A stretch of 64,000 nucleotides of DNA from Photobacterium damselae. Its GTDB lineage: Bacteria; Pseudomonadota; Gammaproteobacteria; Enterobacterales; Vibrionaceae. The translations under genes and the position numbers were made by a program. The notes under the pieces were generated by a model. That model was given only the letters and a program-made list of their open reading frames with translations. It did not search any database and was not told the origin of the DNA. The stretch lies in contig NZ_PYOG01000008.1 of assembly GCF_003026815.1 (NCBI RefSeq), forward strand, positions 62,001 to 126,000, written 5' to 3'. Shown one piece after another: positions 26,158 to 36,629 of the stretch. The stretch's first letter is position 1; each line of letters opens with the position of its first letter.

Positions 26158-27237
26158 ATGAAAATTTTAATTGCCAGTTCTTACAAACACGCATGGAACA
26201 GTGTGCGACCTGAAGCAGAAATGTTTATTGAGATGGTCAAACAAGGTCATGAAGTAACGATTGCGACTCAAGGCGATGCAGACTATGTTGCTCGCTTTCG
26301 CGATTGTGGGGTAAAAGTTATTGATTGCTATCCAAGCAAAAAAATCTGCCTCAAAACAATTAAAATGCTGCATCATGAATTAAAAGATGGCAATTATGAC
26401 ATCTGTTATGGTTTTAACTCAAAAACCATTCCAAATCTGGCTTTTGCATCTATTGGTACCAAAGCAAAGTTAGTCACCTATCGCGGTACAACAGGTGGTT
26501 TATATCGTCACGACCCAAGCGCTTACCTCACCCACTTACACCCAAAAGTCAAAGGGGTTGTTTGTGTATCAAATGCAGTGCGTGATGATGTGCGCAAACA
26601 TGTTTGGCACAATAAAGATCAAGTAGTTACAATTTATAAAGGTCATCAACTAGCTTGGTATCAAGTACCTCAAACTGAACGTTCCGAATTTGGTTTAACC
26701 GATGACCATATCATCGCAGTATGTGCAGCTCATGTTCGACCAAGTAAAGGTATCTCAGTACTTATTGAAGCCACTCATCATATCAATAACCCTAATTTTC
26801 ATCTTTTATTAGTTGGCAGTGGTTTTGAGCCTCATTTTGATGAAATAAAACAAAGCCCTATGGCTGAGCGAATTCATCTCGTTGGCCATCGTCAAGATGT
26901 ACCGTCAATTATGGCAATGGCTGATTTTCAGGTTCAACCATCCATTAGCGGTGAAGGCTTACCACGAACAATCGTGGAGGCTATGGCAAACGGTACAACA
27001 TCAGTAGTAACAACAACTGGAGGTTCGCCAGAATTGGTTGATGATGGTCAAACTGGATTTGTGGTGCCAACAGGTGATGCAAAAGCGTTTGCTGAAGCGA
27101 TGAATAAACTGATTCATGATAGATCTAAGATCGAACAATTTAGTATCGCTGCTAAAGAAAAATTAGACCGAGAATTTAATGCTGCAATGACAGTTAAACA
27201 TCATATTGAATTTTTCGAGCTGCTACTCAAAAAGTAA
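26158..27237 (+). CDS. Glycosyltransferase family 4 (LPS core)
   Basis: The 359-residue protein is a GT-B-fold retaining transferase. Its C-terminal half has the donor-binding E-x7-E region SISGEGLPRTIVEAMANG (near residue 265), and the N-terminal half binds the acceptor. It starts at ATG 26158, two bases after the GT25 stop, though the frame is open further upstream. Probably a core-oligosaccharide sugar transferase. Donor and linkage are unknown. Confidence 0.87.
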   Translation: MKILIASSYKHAWNSVRPEAEMFIEMVKQGHEVTIATQGDADYVARFRDCGVKVIDCYPSKKICLKTIKMLHHELKDGNYDICYGFNSKTIPNLAFASIGTKAKLVTYRGTTGGLYRHDPSAYLTHLHPKVKGVVCVSNAVRDDVRKHVWHNKDQVVTIYKGHQLAWYQVPQTERSEFGLTDDHIIAVCAAHVRPSKGISVLIEATHHINNPNFHLLLVGSGFEPHFDEIKQSPMAERIHLVGHRQDVPSIMAMADFQVQPSISGEGLPRTIVEAMANGTTSVVTTTGGSPELVDDGQTGFVVPTGDAKAFAEAMNKLIHDRSKIEQFSIAAKEKLDREFNAAMTVKHHIEFFELLLKK

Positions 27238-27257
27238 TAATCAAGTAAGGATATAAG

Positions 27258-27638
27258 ATGAAAAAGTTAGTGGTCGACTTAGATGGCACCATCACCTTAG
27301 CTAATACCAATGATTACGCAAATGTAGCACCTAATTTAGCAGTCATAAAACAATTACGTCACTATAAAGAGATTGGCTTTACTATTACTATTAGCACAGC
27401 AAGAAACATGCGAACTTATCAAGGTAATGTCGGTATGATTAATATTCATACTCTACCAATCATTACTCAATGGCTAGATAAACATCAGGTACCTTATGAT
27501 GAGATTTTAGTTGGCAAACCATGGTGTGGACATGATGGTTTTTACATTGATGATCGTGCGATTCGTCCATCAGAATTTTCATCTATGACATTAGATGAAA
27601 TTAATACGCTATTGGAAAAGGAAAAAGCATGTTTCTGA
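27258..27638 (+). CDS. Small HAD-superfamily phosphatase of a surface-sugar module
   Basis: The 126-residue protein is a cap-less HAD enzyme: catalytic DLDGT with D7 and D9, the Thr of ISTARN near residue 46, Lys in VGKPW near 86, and the acidic pair in YIDDRAIRPSEF near 97-98. All four HAD motifs are present, so it should be active. Homologues are usually annotated as capsule biosynthesis proteins. The fusion gene begins inside its last codons (10-base overlap), so the two are tightly coupled. Likely role: dephosphorylating an intermediate of the group built by the next genes (inference). Confidence 0.8.
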   Translation: MKKLVVDLDGTITLANTNDYANVAPNLAVIKQLRHYKEIGFTITISTARNMRTYQGNVGMINIHTLPIITQWLDKHQVPYDEILVGKPWCGHDGFYIDDRAIRPSEFSSMTLDEINTLLEKEKACF

Positions 27639-29221
27639 TCATGTCAGCGGCTTATATTACTTCAGAGCTAGAATCCGAATTTGGTACCATACCGCCCTCT
27701 TTTCTGCCGCTTGGTAATCGTCGCTTATTTCAACACCAAATAAAACTAGCGCCTAAGGGAGCTAACGTTTACCTGAGTATCCCTGAAACCTATCGCGTGA
27801 GCGAATATGATACTAACTGGTTAAAAATCAATAATGTAAATCTACTTCGCATCCCTGAAGGTCTATCTTTAGGGGCTTCATTGATGTCTGCATTAGCCTT
27901 GTCTGATTTAGCATCAGAAACACCACTACACATATTATTTGGCGATACATTACTAACAGAACTTCCTTCAGGAAATGATCTTGTCACTATTTCACAAGTT
28001 GAAAATAGCTATGACTGGGCGATGGTCACACATGATCACTCTTATTGGCTGAATACAGCAGAAGATCGAGAGCAGCTTAATTCAAATAATGTAGTTTGCG
28101 GTTATTTTAAATTTAATCAGCCACGACACTTAGTTAAAGCACTCACCATGGCTCATTGGGACTTTATCCAAAGTCTTAATTATTACCATGAAAAGCACCA
28201 ATTAAACGCAGTTGAAACCCAAGAATGGCTCGATTTTGGTCACCTTAATACCTATTACAGCTCTAAGGCTAAATTCACAACACAACGAGCATTTAACCAG
28301 TTAAAAATAAACGACAAATGGATTCAGAAATCCAGTGTTAAAAATAATAAAATTGCAGCTGAAGCAAACTGGTTTGCTACTGTTCCAGCTCCATTGCGGA
28401 TTTACCTACCTCAGTACTTAGGTTCAAGTGAAGTGGGCAATACACTCTCCTACCGACTAGAATATTTGTACAATACAGCCTTAAATGAGCTTTATGTTTT
28501 CTCTGACTTACCCGAATTGGTATGGCAACGAATTTTAACCAGTTGTCTTGAGTTTATTGATGAGTGCAGAATGCACCAAGCAGTAGACGACAGCCATACA
28601 AATCAATTACAAGATTTATTTGGCAATAAGACCCACCAAAGGCTCAATGAATACTGTCAGTCCATTCAGGTACAATTGAATACACCATGGACATATAACG
28701 GCAACCTTTCCGCCTCTTTTTCAGACTTATTGGCTAAAAGTGAGCAGTACTTACCAACAGAAAATCAACTAGGTACAGTGATGCATGGCGATTTTTGCTT
28801 TAGTAATATCTTGTATGATTTTCGCAGTAATAAAGTAAAAACGATTGATCCTCGAGGTATTGATTTACAAGGTAATCTAACCATTTTTGGTGATACACGT
28901 TATGATCTAGCCAAACTAAGTCACTCAATATTAGGACTCTATGACTGGATTATTGCTGGTTATTATCAAGTTGATATCGACTATACTAACCATCATATTC
29001 AATTTGATATTCAGCCATCTGGCGGCATTGCTGCAATTCAAACATTATTCATTGAAATGATTGCCGAGCGTTATCAACTATCTGCTAATGCTTTATATGC
29101 GATGCAAATTCAACTTTTTCTTTCAATGCTGCCTTTGCATGCTGATGATCCTAAGCGCCAACAAGCTCTTATGGCTAATGCATTTCGCCTATATTTACTG
29201 ATAAAGGATTCAACATCATGA
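27629..29221 (+). CDS. Nucleotidyltransferase-like/APH-type kinase fusion protein
   Basis: The 530-residue protein appears to have two domains. Residues 1-230 resemble a sugar-phosphate nucleotidyltransferase, with LPLGNRRLFQHQI and a metal-site-like FGDTLL (D106), but the usual Gly-rich GxGxR loop and the following PK Lys are missing. Residues 240-530 resemble aminoglycoside/choline kinases, with the catalytic loop MHGDFCFSNIL (H386, D388, N393) and the metal Asp in IDPRG (D407). The kinase motifs look intact, the first domain degenerate. A small alcohol or amino alcohol is a plausible substrate. Start ATG 27629 is used; 27641 is an alternative that would lose the first strand. Confidence 0.7.
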   Translation: MFLIMSAAYITSELESEFGTIPPSFLPLGNRRLFQHQIKLAPKGANVYLSIPETYRVSEYDTNWLKINNVNLLRIPEGLSLGASLMSALALSDLASETPLHILFGDTLLTELPSGNDLVTISQVENSYDWAMVTHDHSYWLNTAEDREQLNSNNVVCGYFKFNQPRHLVKALTMAHWDFIQSLNYYHEKHQLNAVETQEWLDFGHLNTYYSSKAKFTTQRAFNQLKINDKWIQKSSVKNNKIAAEANWFATVPAPLRIYLPQYLGSSEVGNTLSYRLEYLYNTALNELYVFSDLPELVWQRILTSCLEFIDECRMHQAVDDSHTNQLQDLFGNKTHQRLNEYCQSIQVQLNTPWTYNGNLSASFSDLLAKSEQYLPTENQLGTVMHGDFCFSNILYDFRSNKVKTIDPRGIDLQGNLTIFGDTRYDLAKLSHSILGLYDWIIAGYYQVDIDYTNHHIQFDIQPSGGIAAIQTLFIEMIAERYQLSANALYAMQIQLFLSMLPLHADDPKRQQALMANAFRLYLLIKDSTS

Positions 29222-29946
29222 TTGTTATTCCAATGGCAGGGTTAAGTTCTCGTTTTTATAAAGCAGGTTATACTCAACCTAAATATATGCTTCAGGCCCA
29301 CGGGAAAACATTATTTGACCATGCCCTCAATAGTTTTGAGCAATATTTTGCAACAGAGCCATTTTTGTTTATCGTGCGAGATATCGACGGTACGGTAGAT
29401 TTTGTTAAACAGTCAGTCGAAAAACTGGGAATCCAACAAAGTCATATTTATGTTTTGCAGGAACCCACTCGAGGCCAAGCAGAAACCGTCTATTTAGGCT
29501 TAAACTCAGTGCCTGAGTATCAAGGTTCTATCACGATTTTTAATATTGATACTTTTCGTCCTAATTTCCATTACCCAGAAGAACTTAAGCTATGGGATGG
29601 ATATTTAGAAGTATTTCAAGGTGAAGGTGATAACTGGTCATTTGCAAAAGCAGAATCTCCATTATCAACAAAAGTCATTAAAACAGCGGAAAAAGAACCT
29701 ATTTCTGACTTATGCAGTACAGGGTTGTATTACTTTTCAGATAGCGCATTTTTTATTGAAAGTTACCAACAATATATACAGCAACCAGTAGAAACATGGG
29801 CGAAAGGCGAACTTTATATTGCGCCCTTATACAACTATTTAATTCAGCAAAACAAAAATATTCACTACCATTTGATTCAGCGTGATGATGTTATTTTTTG
29901 TGGCGTACCAGATGAATACACAGCATTTTTGGAGACATCCTTTTGA
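29218..29946 (+). CDS. NTP-transferase family nucleotidyltransferase
   Basis: The 242-residue protein has an intact pyrophosphorylase signature: MAGLSSRF-Y-KAGYTQPKYM (residues 6-24, catalytic K22), TRGQAETVY (84-92) and the metal-binding FNIDTF (D111). It should activate a phosphorylated sugar or alcohol with a nucleotide, releasing pyrophosphate. The ATG overlaps the fusion gene stop (ATGA), so it is coupled to the kinase. It may supply the activity that the degenerate N-domain of the fusion protein has lost. The substrate and nucleotide are unknown. Confidence 0.8.
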   Translation: MIVIPMAGLSSRFYKAGYTQPKYMLQAHGKTLFDHALNSFEQYFATEPFLFIVRDIDGTVDFVKQSVEKLGIQQSHIYVLQEPTRGQAETVYLGLNSVPEYQGSITIFNIDTFRPNFHYPEELKLWDGYLEVFQGEGDNWSFAKAESPLSTKVIKTAEKEPISDLCSTGLYYFSDSAFFIESYQQYIQQPVETWAKGELYIAPLYNYLIQQNKNIHYHLIQRDDVIFCGVPDEYTAFLETSF

Positions 29947-30908
29947 GGCAACAAACATTTGAACAGATCTCCGTGGTCGTACAAGGCCCCGTTCAAAATT
30001 ACCAAGGGCGAACCCATCATGAAGAAGGGATAACTCAGCGTTGCCTAGAAAGTATTAGAACACATTTACCCGGTGCGAAAATCATCCTATCAACCTGGCC
30101 GGATCAAGATTTAACGGGGTTAAGCTATGACCAACTTGTGATTAGCCAAGATCCTGGTGTTAATTTAGTTGATGGTTTGCCGCAATTTCCAAAAAATTAT
30201 GATCGCCAATTAGTATCAACACAAGCGGGTCTTGCACAAGTAACAACCCCTTATGCAATCAAACTGCGTTCAGATAACTATCTAATTGGTAATGATTTTG
30301 TTTCAATTCAACAAACATTTTCAAAATACGAAAGCGATCAGAAACTTTTTAATGAAAAAGTAGTGATTAACTCAAACCTATTTCGTCGAACTTCGCATGG
30401 ACGAACGGTTTTAATGAGCCCTAGTGATTTCTTTTATTTTGGAACAACAGAGGATCTAAAGAAAATTTGGCAGCTTCCTTTAATTGCAGAACAACCTATA
30501 GCTGAAGAAATGATTACAATAATGAAATCAGCTTCCATAACAAGTTGCACTCTTGAAGCTGAACAATTTTATTGTCAAATATGGCTTAAAGCATTAAATC
30601 CTAAAACCAAAGTAATGCAGCATCGCTTTGATTACACCCAAAAAGATATTATTGCGTGGGAGCGGTTTCTAGCAAGTAATATTATCATTGCAGATCCTGA
30701 AACAATGGGTCTTGGATTACGAAAGATATCCAAACGAAAACTAAAACGAGCAAATGAATTTAGTCATATCGATTGGCTCAAACTTTATAAAAAATATTGC
30801 GATCACTCGATCACTATCCCTAAAAATTATCACCAATGGTTACTAGAGATTCGTCGAGCCTTTAAATTACCACTAAGTAACTTATCATCTAGATTTAAAC
30901 ACAGATAA
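29943..30908 (+). CDS. wavE: WavE-family LPS core biosynthesis protein
   Basis: The 321-residue protein matches the WavE family (PF07507) named from the V. cholerae LPS core cluster: the N-terminal ISVVVQGPV stretch, then KIILSTWPDQ, and the acidic IKLRSDNYL near residue 100 that may act like a DxD site. It is probably a GT-A-like transferase of the core oligosaccharide. The start appears to be TTG at 29943, overlapping the previous stop as TTGA; no better start exists before the conserved region. It closes the plus-strand LPS operon. Confidence 0.8.
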   Translation: MRQQTFEQISVVVQGPVQNYQGRTHHEEGITQRCLESIRTHLPGAKIILSTWPDQDLTGLSYDQLVISQDPGVNLVDGLPQFPKNYDRQLVSTQAGLAQVTTPYAIKLRSDNYLIGNDFVSIQQTFSKYESDQKLFNEKVVINSNLFRRTSHGRTVLMSPSDFFYFGTTEDLKKIWQLPLIAEQPIAEEMITIMKSASITSCTLEAEQFYCQIWLKALNPKTKVMQHRFDYTQKDIIAWERFLASNIIIADPETMGLGLRKISKRKLKRANEFSHIDWLKLYKKYCDHSITIPKNYHQWLLEIRRAFKLPLSNLSSRFKHR

Positions 30909-30913
30909 AACAA

Positions 30914-30944
30914 AGGCATGGGATTAATTCCATGCCTAATTTTT
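30914..30944. terminator. Terminator between wavE and the WaaE-like gene
   Basis: AGGCATGG and CCATGCCT form an 8-bp stem with an 8-base loop, followed by AATTTTTC on the plus strand. It lies between converging genes, and the minus strand is also A/T-rich after the stem. Confidence 0.8.
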
Positions 30945-31715
30945 CTAACTTCGGTCGTTTTCTAACAACCATAAACCAACGTATTTATTAAAGTTCACCT
31001 GCGCATAGGTCATCGCAACGATAAATCCAACACTGCCATCTAGGAAGCCGCGGCGAATGATATAAATATGGAAAAATGTCCATATCGCACGGAGTAAAGC
31101 CAGTACTAAACCGTGAGACTTTTTCCCTTTGCGATGATACTTCTGTGAACCAAGCCATGCATATTGTGCGGCTTTATCAAGACCATGCCCATAATCTCGA
31201 TGCGTGTAATGCAGCAATAATCCCTTTAATGTTCCGATATCACCTGTGGCAGGAATAACCGTTTCGTGCACTTCATCTAAAGTATATTTTGCCCCTTCGC
31301 GCTTAAATAAACGCAATACTGAACGAGCACTACGACCATACTTTAATGTTGTTCCATATAAAGTTACGCCCCAAGGTAGGCGATAAGCCGTTTCTTGGAT
31401 CGACTGTTGTGATAATAATTGAATCAATGCTTGCTTCATCTCATCATCAAGAGCTTCATCTGCATCAATAGATAAAACCCAATCACAACTTGCCTTATCT
31501 AACGCTCGTTGCTTTTGCTTACCAAATCCTGGCCAATCGGTAGTCGTAATGTCATCGGTATAACGGCGGCAAATTTCGACCGTATCATCGGTAGAACCAC
31601 TATCTAGCACAATAATTTCATCAGCAATATCAGCCACTGAACGTAAACAAACCTCAACACGATCTGCTTCATTTTTGGTGATTAAAATGACTGATAATGT
31701 ATGTTTTTTTTCCAC
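30945..31715 (-). CDS. waaE: WaaE/KdtX-type family 2 glycosyltransferase
   Basis: This GT2 transferase probably adds the first hexose (glucose in characterised WaaE proteins) to the inner-core heptose. The 256-residue protein has the GT-A start LSVILITKNEADR, VLDSGSTDDT, and the DxD region LSIDADE near residue 87, then the WaaE-typical WGVTLYGTTLKYG. GTG 31715 is chosen as start: GGGGGA lies a few bases upstream and it shares a base with the stop of the gene before it. An upstream in-frame TTG (31727) has no such site. Confidence 0.87.
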   Translation of the reverse strand: MEKKHTLSVILITKNEADRVEVCLRSVADIADEIIVLDSGSTDDTVEICRRYTDDITTTDWPGFGKQKQRALDKASCDWVLSIDADEALDDEMKQALIQLLSQQSIQETAYRLPWGVTLYGTTLKYGRSARSVLRLFKREGAKYTLDEVHETVIPATGDIGTLKGLLLHYTHRDYGHGLDKAAQYAWLGSQKYHRKGKKSHGLVLALLRAIWTFFHIYIIRRGFLDGSVGFIVAMTYAQVNFNKYVGLWLLENDRS

Positions 31716-32770
31716 TATATCCCCCAAAAATGTAATTTTTTACGCATTTTGAATTCACGAATCATATTTAATGGCTTATTTTTTAATCCTACTAGCCCTG
31801 ATTCTATCATCTCATCAGCAGCGGCTAATACTCGCTCACTTGATTTACCATCATAGTAAGGATGAATCATCTGACAATATTGCTCTATTTCTGCCATTAA
31901 TTCGGGCGGTCGAGTTAAAGCTTGTGTTAATGCATCTTCAACTAAGTTAGCTTGCTCAATATTGATTAAGTGAGGCTTTGGCGATTGATTTCGAAAAGTC
32001 ACTACAGGCTTTCGCTGCAATAAAAACATCAATAGAACCGAAGAAGTATCACATAACATAACATCAGCTGCTTGCAACAGAGGAATAACATTATCAGTTT
32101 CGACAAAGGTCAAATTAGGGCCTTGTAGTGCCTTATATTGTTCCACAATGGCAGAGTCCATCTTCGGATGAAATTGAATCAGCCAACGCCATTTACCCGA
32201 CTGAGACAGCCGTTTAATTGTTTCAATAAGATGTGGCGCACACGTCAGATTTCGGGAAAATGTTGAACACATTAAAATCGTAGGTCGCTCATCTTTCTTA
32301 TCAAGATAAGGATTATCATGGCTCGGTTGAAACAGAGGATCCATCATCGGCCAGCCCGTTTGCTTCACTTTGAAAAAACCATACTCTTTGGCTAATTGTT
32401 CAAATCGTAATGTCGTGTTTGGGCCTTGAGTACAGTAGAGATCAAAACATCCTCGAATTTCATAATGATCTTCACGCCCTCGACGATTCATTTTTCCGGC
32501 ATCAAAGCCATGAAAAACGCCAACTTTAATACCTGGAACAAAGCGAGGAACTACATTTCCAGGAACAAAGACAGCATCAGGTTGCCACGCTTTAACCTCC
32601 GCTATCGTATTTAGACGGCGCTCATTGGGAAGAAGGAAATTGGCATCAACCTCTTTTCCCTCTAAGAACCAACATACTTCACCACCTCGATGCAAAATAG
32701 CTTCTTGCAATGGTCGCAAAATGGCATAGGAATAGTTTTGAGCGATATACATTAAATATCGTTTGGCCAT
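31715..32770 (-). CDS. CDP-glycerol glycerophosphotransferase family protein
   Basis: The 351-residue protein resembles the CDP-glycerol glycerophosphotransferase (PF04464) fold: GVFHGFDAGK, the conserved His of IQFHPKMD near residue 200, and the C-terminal CDTSSVLLMF(L) donor-site region. It has no clear membrane span. Family members transfer phosphoglycerol or phosphoribitol from a CDP donor. In Vibrionaceae similar genes lie beside waaA. With a kinase and a nucleotidyltransferase encoded nearby, it may transfer an activated phospho-group to the LPS core (inference). Confidence 0.75.
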   Translation of the reverse strand: MAKRYLMYIAQNYSYAILRPLQEAILHRGGEVCWFLEGKEVDANFLLPNERRLNTIAEVKAWQPDAVFVPGNVVPRFVPGIKVGVFHGFDAGKMNRRGREDHYEIRGCFDLYCTQGPNTTLRFEQLAKEYGFFKVKQTGWPMMDPLFQPSHDNPYLDKKDERPTILMCSTFSRNLTCAPHLIETIKRLSQSGKWRWLIQFHPKMDSAIVEQYKALQGPNLTFVETDNVIPLLQAADVMLCDTSSVLLMFLLQRKPVVTFRNQSPKPHLINIEQANLVEDALTQALTRPPELMAEIEQYCQMIHPYYDGKSSERVLAAADEMIESGLVGLKNKPLNMIREFKMRKKLHFWGI

Positions 32771-32933
32771 AGCAGCATTAACCTGATGTTATTAATGGAC
32801 ATTAAGAGAGGTATTCTACCTTAACTCCGTGATTTTTTTGTTAGCGCAATAGGGATTCTGTACCAATACCATCATATTGCAGATTAAGTTCGTTATAATA
32901 ACGCCTAACGACATGAAAAATGATGATAACTTT

Positions 32934-34205
32934 ATGCTATTTCGCCTGCTATATTCCCTATTATTAGCTTGTGCTGCACCTTTTTTATTGTACTCGCTGT
33001 ATAAAAAGAAGCCTGGAAAACCACAAATTGGATCTCGCTGGCGTGAACATTTTGGTATTACACCTAAGATAAACGCAACCGCCCCTATCTGGCTTCACAC
33101 CGTATCTGTCGGTGAATCGATTGCCGCTATTCCTGTTATAAAAGCACTTAAGCAGGCCTATCCTAATAAGACGATTATTGTTACCACAACCACAACGACA
33201 GGTGCTGAGCAAATCGCAAAATTAGGTAATTTGGTGGAGCACCGCTATATGCCGATTGATTTTTCCTGTTGTGTACAGCGCTTTATCAACACTATTGAGC
33301 CTTGTGCCTTGCTTATCATGGAAACTGAGCTGTGGCCCAATACGTTAGCAACGGTTGCTACAGCTAATATTCCAATTACTGTTATTAACGCACGTTTATC
33401 AGAGCGTTCAGCACAACGATATCAACAATTCTCTTGGTTATTTGCCCACATTGGCCCTTACTTAAATCACGTATTATGTCTTCATCAAGATGATGCCAAC
33501 CGCTTTATTCAATTGGGTATAGACCGAGATAAAGTTGCTGTCACAGGTTCAGTAAAGTTTGATATAGAAATTAACTCTCAGGTTCGACAACAAGCTCAAC
33601 AATTACGCCAACTACTGGGGATGGAACGACCAATCTGGATTGCCGCAAGTACTCATAAAGGCGAAGATGAGCAACTTCTGGCCGCCTTTAAAACCATAAA
33701 ACAAAACATCCCTAATGCCTTACTGATTTTAGTCCCTCGTCATCCAGAACGTTTTGATTCTGTTTTCACACTATGTCAGCAATACGGTTTTGTCACCCAA
33801 AGAAGAACGCAAGATCATAATGGCTTGCTAAATAGTGATGTGTATCTTGGTGATACTATGGGTGAAATGTTGACGCTTATGGGTGCCGCTGATGTGGTCT
33901 TTATGGCTGGCAGTCTCATTGGGGATGCAGTCGGTGGACATAATATGCTGGAGCCAGCAGCCCTTGCTAAACCTATTTTGACAGGGCCAAGTTTTTATAA
34001 CTTTACAGATATTTCAGAGCAATTAGAACACGCTAATGGATTGATCATCTGTCAAAATAGTGAAGAGATCAGTCATAATATATGTCAGCTGTTAAGCCAA
34101 AAAGATCTTCAACAGCAGATGGGGCAAGCAGCCTTACATGTTGTAAAATCAAACCAAGGTGCCGTTGCAAACACCGTTGCAGCTATTGCTCCTTATTGCC
34201 ATTAA
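32934..34205 (+). CDS. waaA: 3-deoxy-D-manno-octulosonic acid transferase WaaA (KdtA)
   Basis: WaaA transfers Kdo from CMP-Kdo to lipid IVA at the inner membrane. The 423-residue GT-B protein has an N-terminal membrane anchor (MLFRLLYSLLLACAAPFLLY), the catalytic-Glu region VSVGESIAA (Glu near residue 61), MIMETELWPN-like LLIMETELWPN, and GGHNMLEPA near residue 340. The frame is open from 32877; ATG 32934 gives the family start and length, though its ribosome site is weak and ATG 32913 is possible. It encodes probably one Kdo addition, because kdkA lies next to it. Confidence 0.95.
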   Translation: MLFRLLYSLLLACAAPFLLYSLYKKKPGKPQIGSRWREHFGITPKINATAPIWLHTVSVGESIAAIPVIKALKQAYPNKTIIVTTTTTTGAEQIAKLGNLVEHRYMPIDFSCCVQRFINTIEPCALLIMETELWPNTLATVATANIPITVINARLSERSAQRYQQFSWLFAHIGPYLNHVLCLHQDDANRFIQLGIDRDKVAVTGSVKFDIEINSQVRQQAQQLRQLLGMERPIWIAASTHKGEDEQLLAAFKTIKQNIPNALLILVPRHPERFDSVFTLCQQYGFVTQRRTQDHNGLLNSDVYLGDTMGEMLTLMGAADVVFMAGSLIGDAVGGHNMLEPAALAKPILTGPSFYNFTDISEQLEHANGLIICQNSEEISHNICQLLSQKDLQQQMGQAALHVVKSNQGAVANTVAAIAPYCH

Positions 34206-34906
34206 CCATGATAACCTTGCAATAACCACTGCCAGTTATCCTCGTTAAATAAGATCCCTCGCTTGCCTTGCTCTTTAATAAAAGAACGATGCAAGCGAGC
34301 CAGATTTTTTTCCTGCCAGTTCGCACCTTCTAGGCGATAACATTTATCAAAATCAATAATCCATACGGTCTTATGATCGTCGAGTAAAATATTATGGCAG
34401 TTAAGATCTGTATGGCACACGCCAGCATCGTGCATTCGCTTAATCATGGCGCCGACATCAAACCAAACCTGCTGAGATAGTGTTTCTTGGCCAAGAATTC
34501 CAACCAAGTCTCGACTATTTGCGATCTTTTCAACCAATATATCCGCTTGATAACGAAACCACCCCAAGCGAACAGCTCGAGCAGCTACTGGTTTAGGTAC
34601 ATTCACTTGATGTGCAATCAGATGGTTCAATAACGAAAATTCTGCCACACTACGAGTCTTATCCCAGCATGAAAACAGATAACTGTCTGCCACTAATTTC
34701 CCAAACAAACCACCACGACGATAATGGCGCAGTGCCATAGCCAATTTTTCACCTTGGACAAACCATGTTGTACCGCGACCTTGTGCACTGCCAATGATCT
34801 TATTCTGTTGTTGCCAAAACTCTGATGAAAATGCCATTTCTGGGGTTTCAGTTAATAATTCAGGGTTGTAACAGATATATTGCTGTTTCGTTTGTATGAT
34901 TTGCAC
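34202..34906 (-). CDS. kdkA: 3-deoxy-D-manno-octulosonic acid kinase KdkA
   Basis: KdkA phosphorylates the single Kdo residue at position 4 in Vibrio, Haemophilus and Bordetella lipid A-core. The 234-residue protein kinase-like enzyme has the catalytic loop HTDLNCHNILLD (Asp near residue 167) and the metal-binding WIIDFDKC. GRGTTWFV near residue 40 is typical of the family. The gene converges with waaA so closely that their stop codons overlap, with no terminator between them. It is divergent from the GT9 gene. Confidence 0.93.
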   Translation of the reverse strand: MQIIQTKQQYICYNPELLTETPEMAFSSEFWQQQNKIIGSAQGRGTTWFVQGEKLAMALRHYRRGGLFGKLVADSYLFSCWDKTRSVAEFSLLNHLIAHQVNVPKPVAARAVRLGWFRYQADILVEKIANSRDLVGILGQETLSQQVWFDVGAMIKRMHDAGVCHTDLNCHNILLDDHKTVWIIDFDKCYRLEGANWQEKNLARLHRSFIKEQGKRGILFNEDNWQWLLQGYHG

Positions 34907-34997
34907 AAGTTATCTCCATCAATGGCAATCAGAGTATTTTACAATCAGTTCATCGAACTGCATAATTTGTGTTAATTCATCTGTTGAGAACCGATTT

Positions 34998-36537
<1,540 letters not shown>

Positions 36538-36629
36538 AAATATTGAGGAATAAGAAGTAGGAACACAAGCTTCTTATTCCTAATACTGATATTATCACCA
36601 TAAATTATCAGCATTAGTTAACAGTAGAG

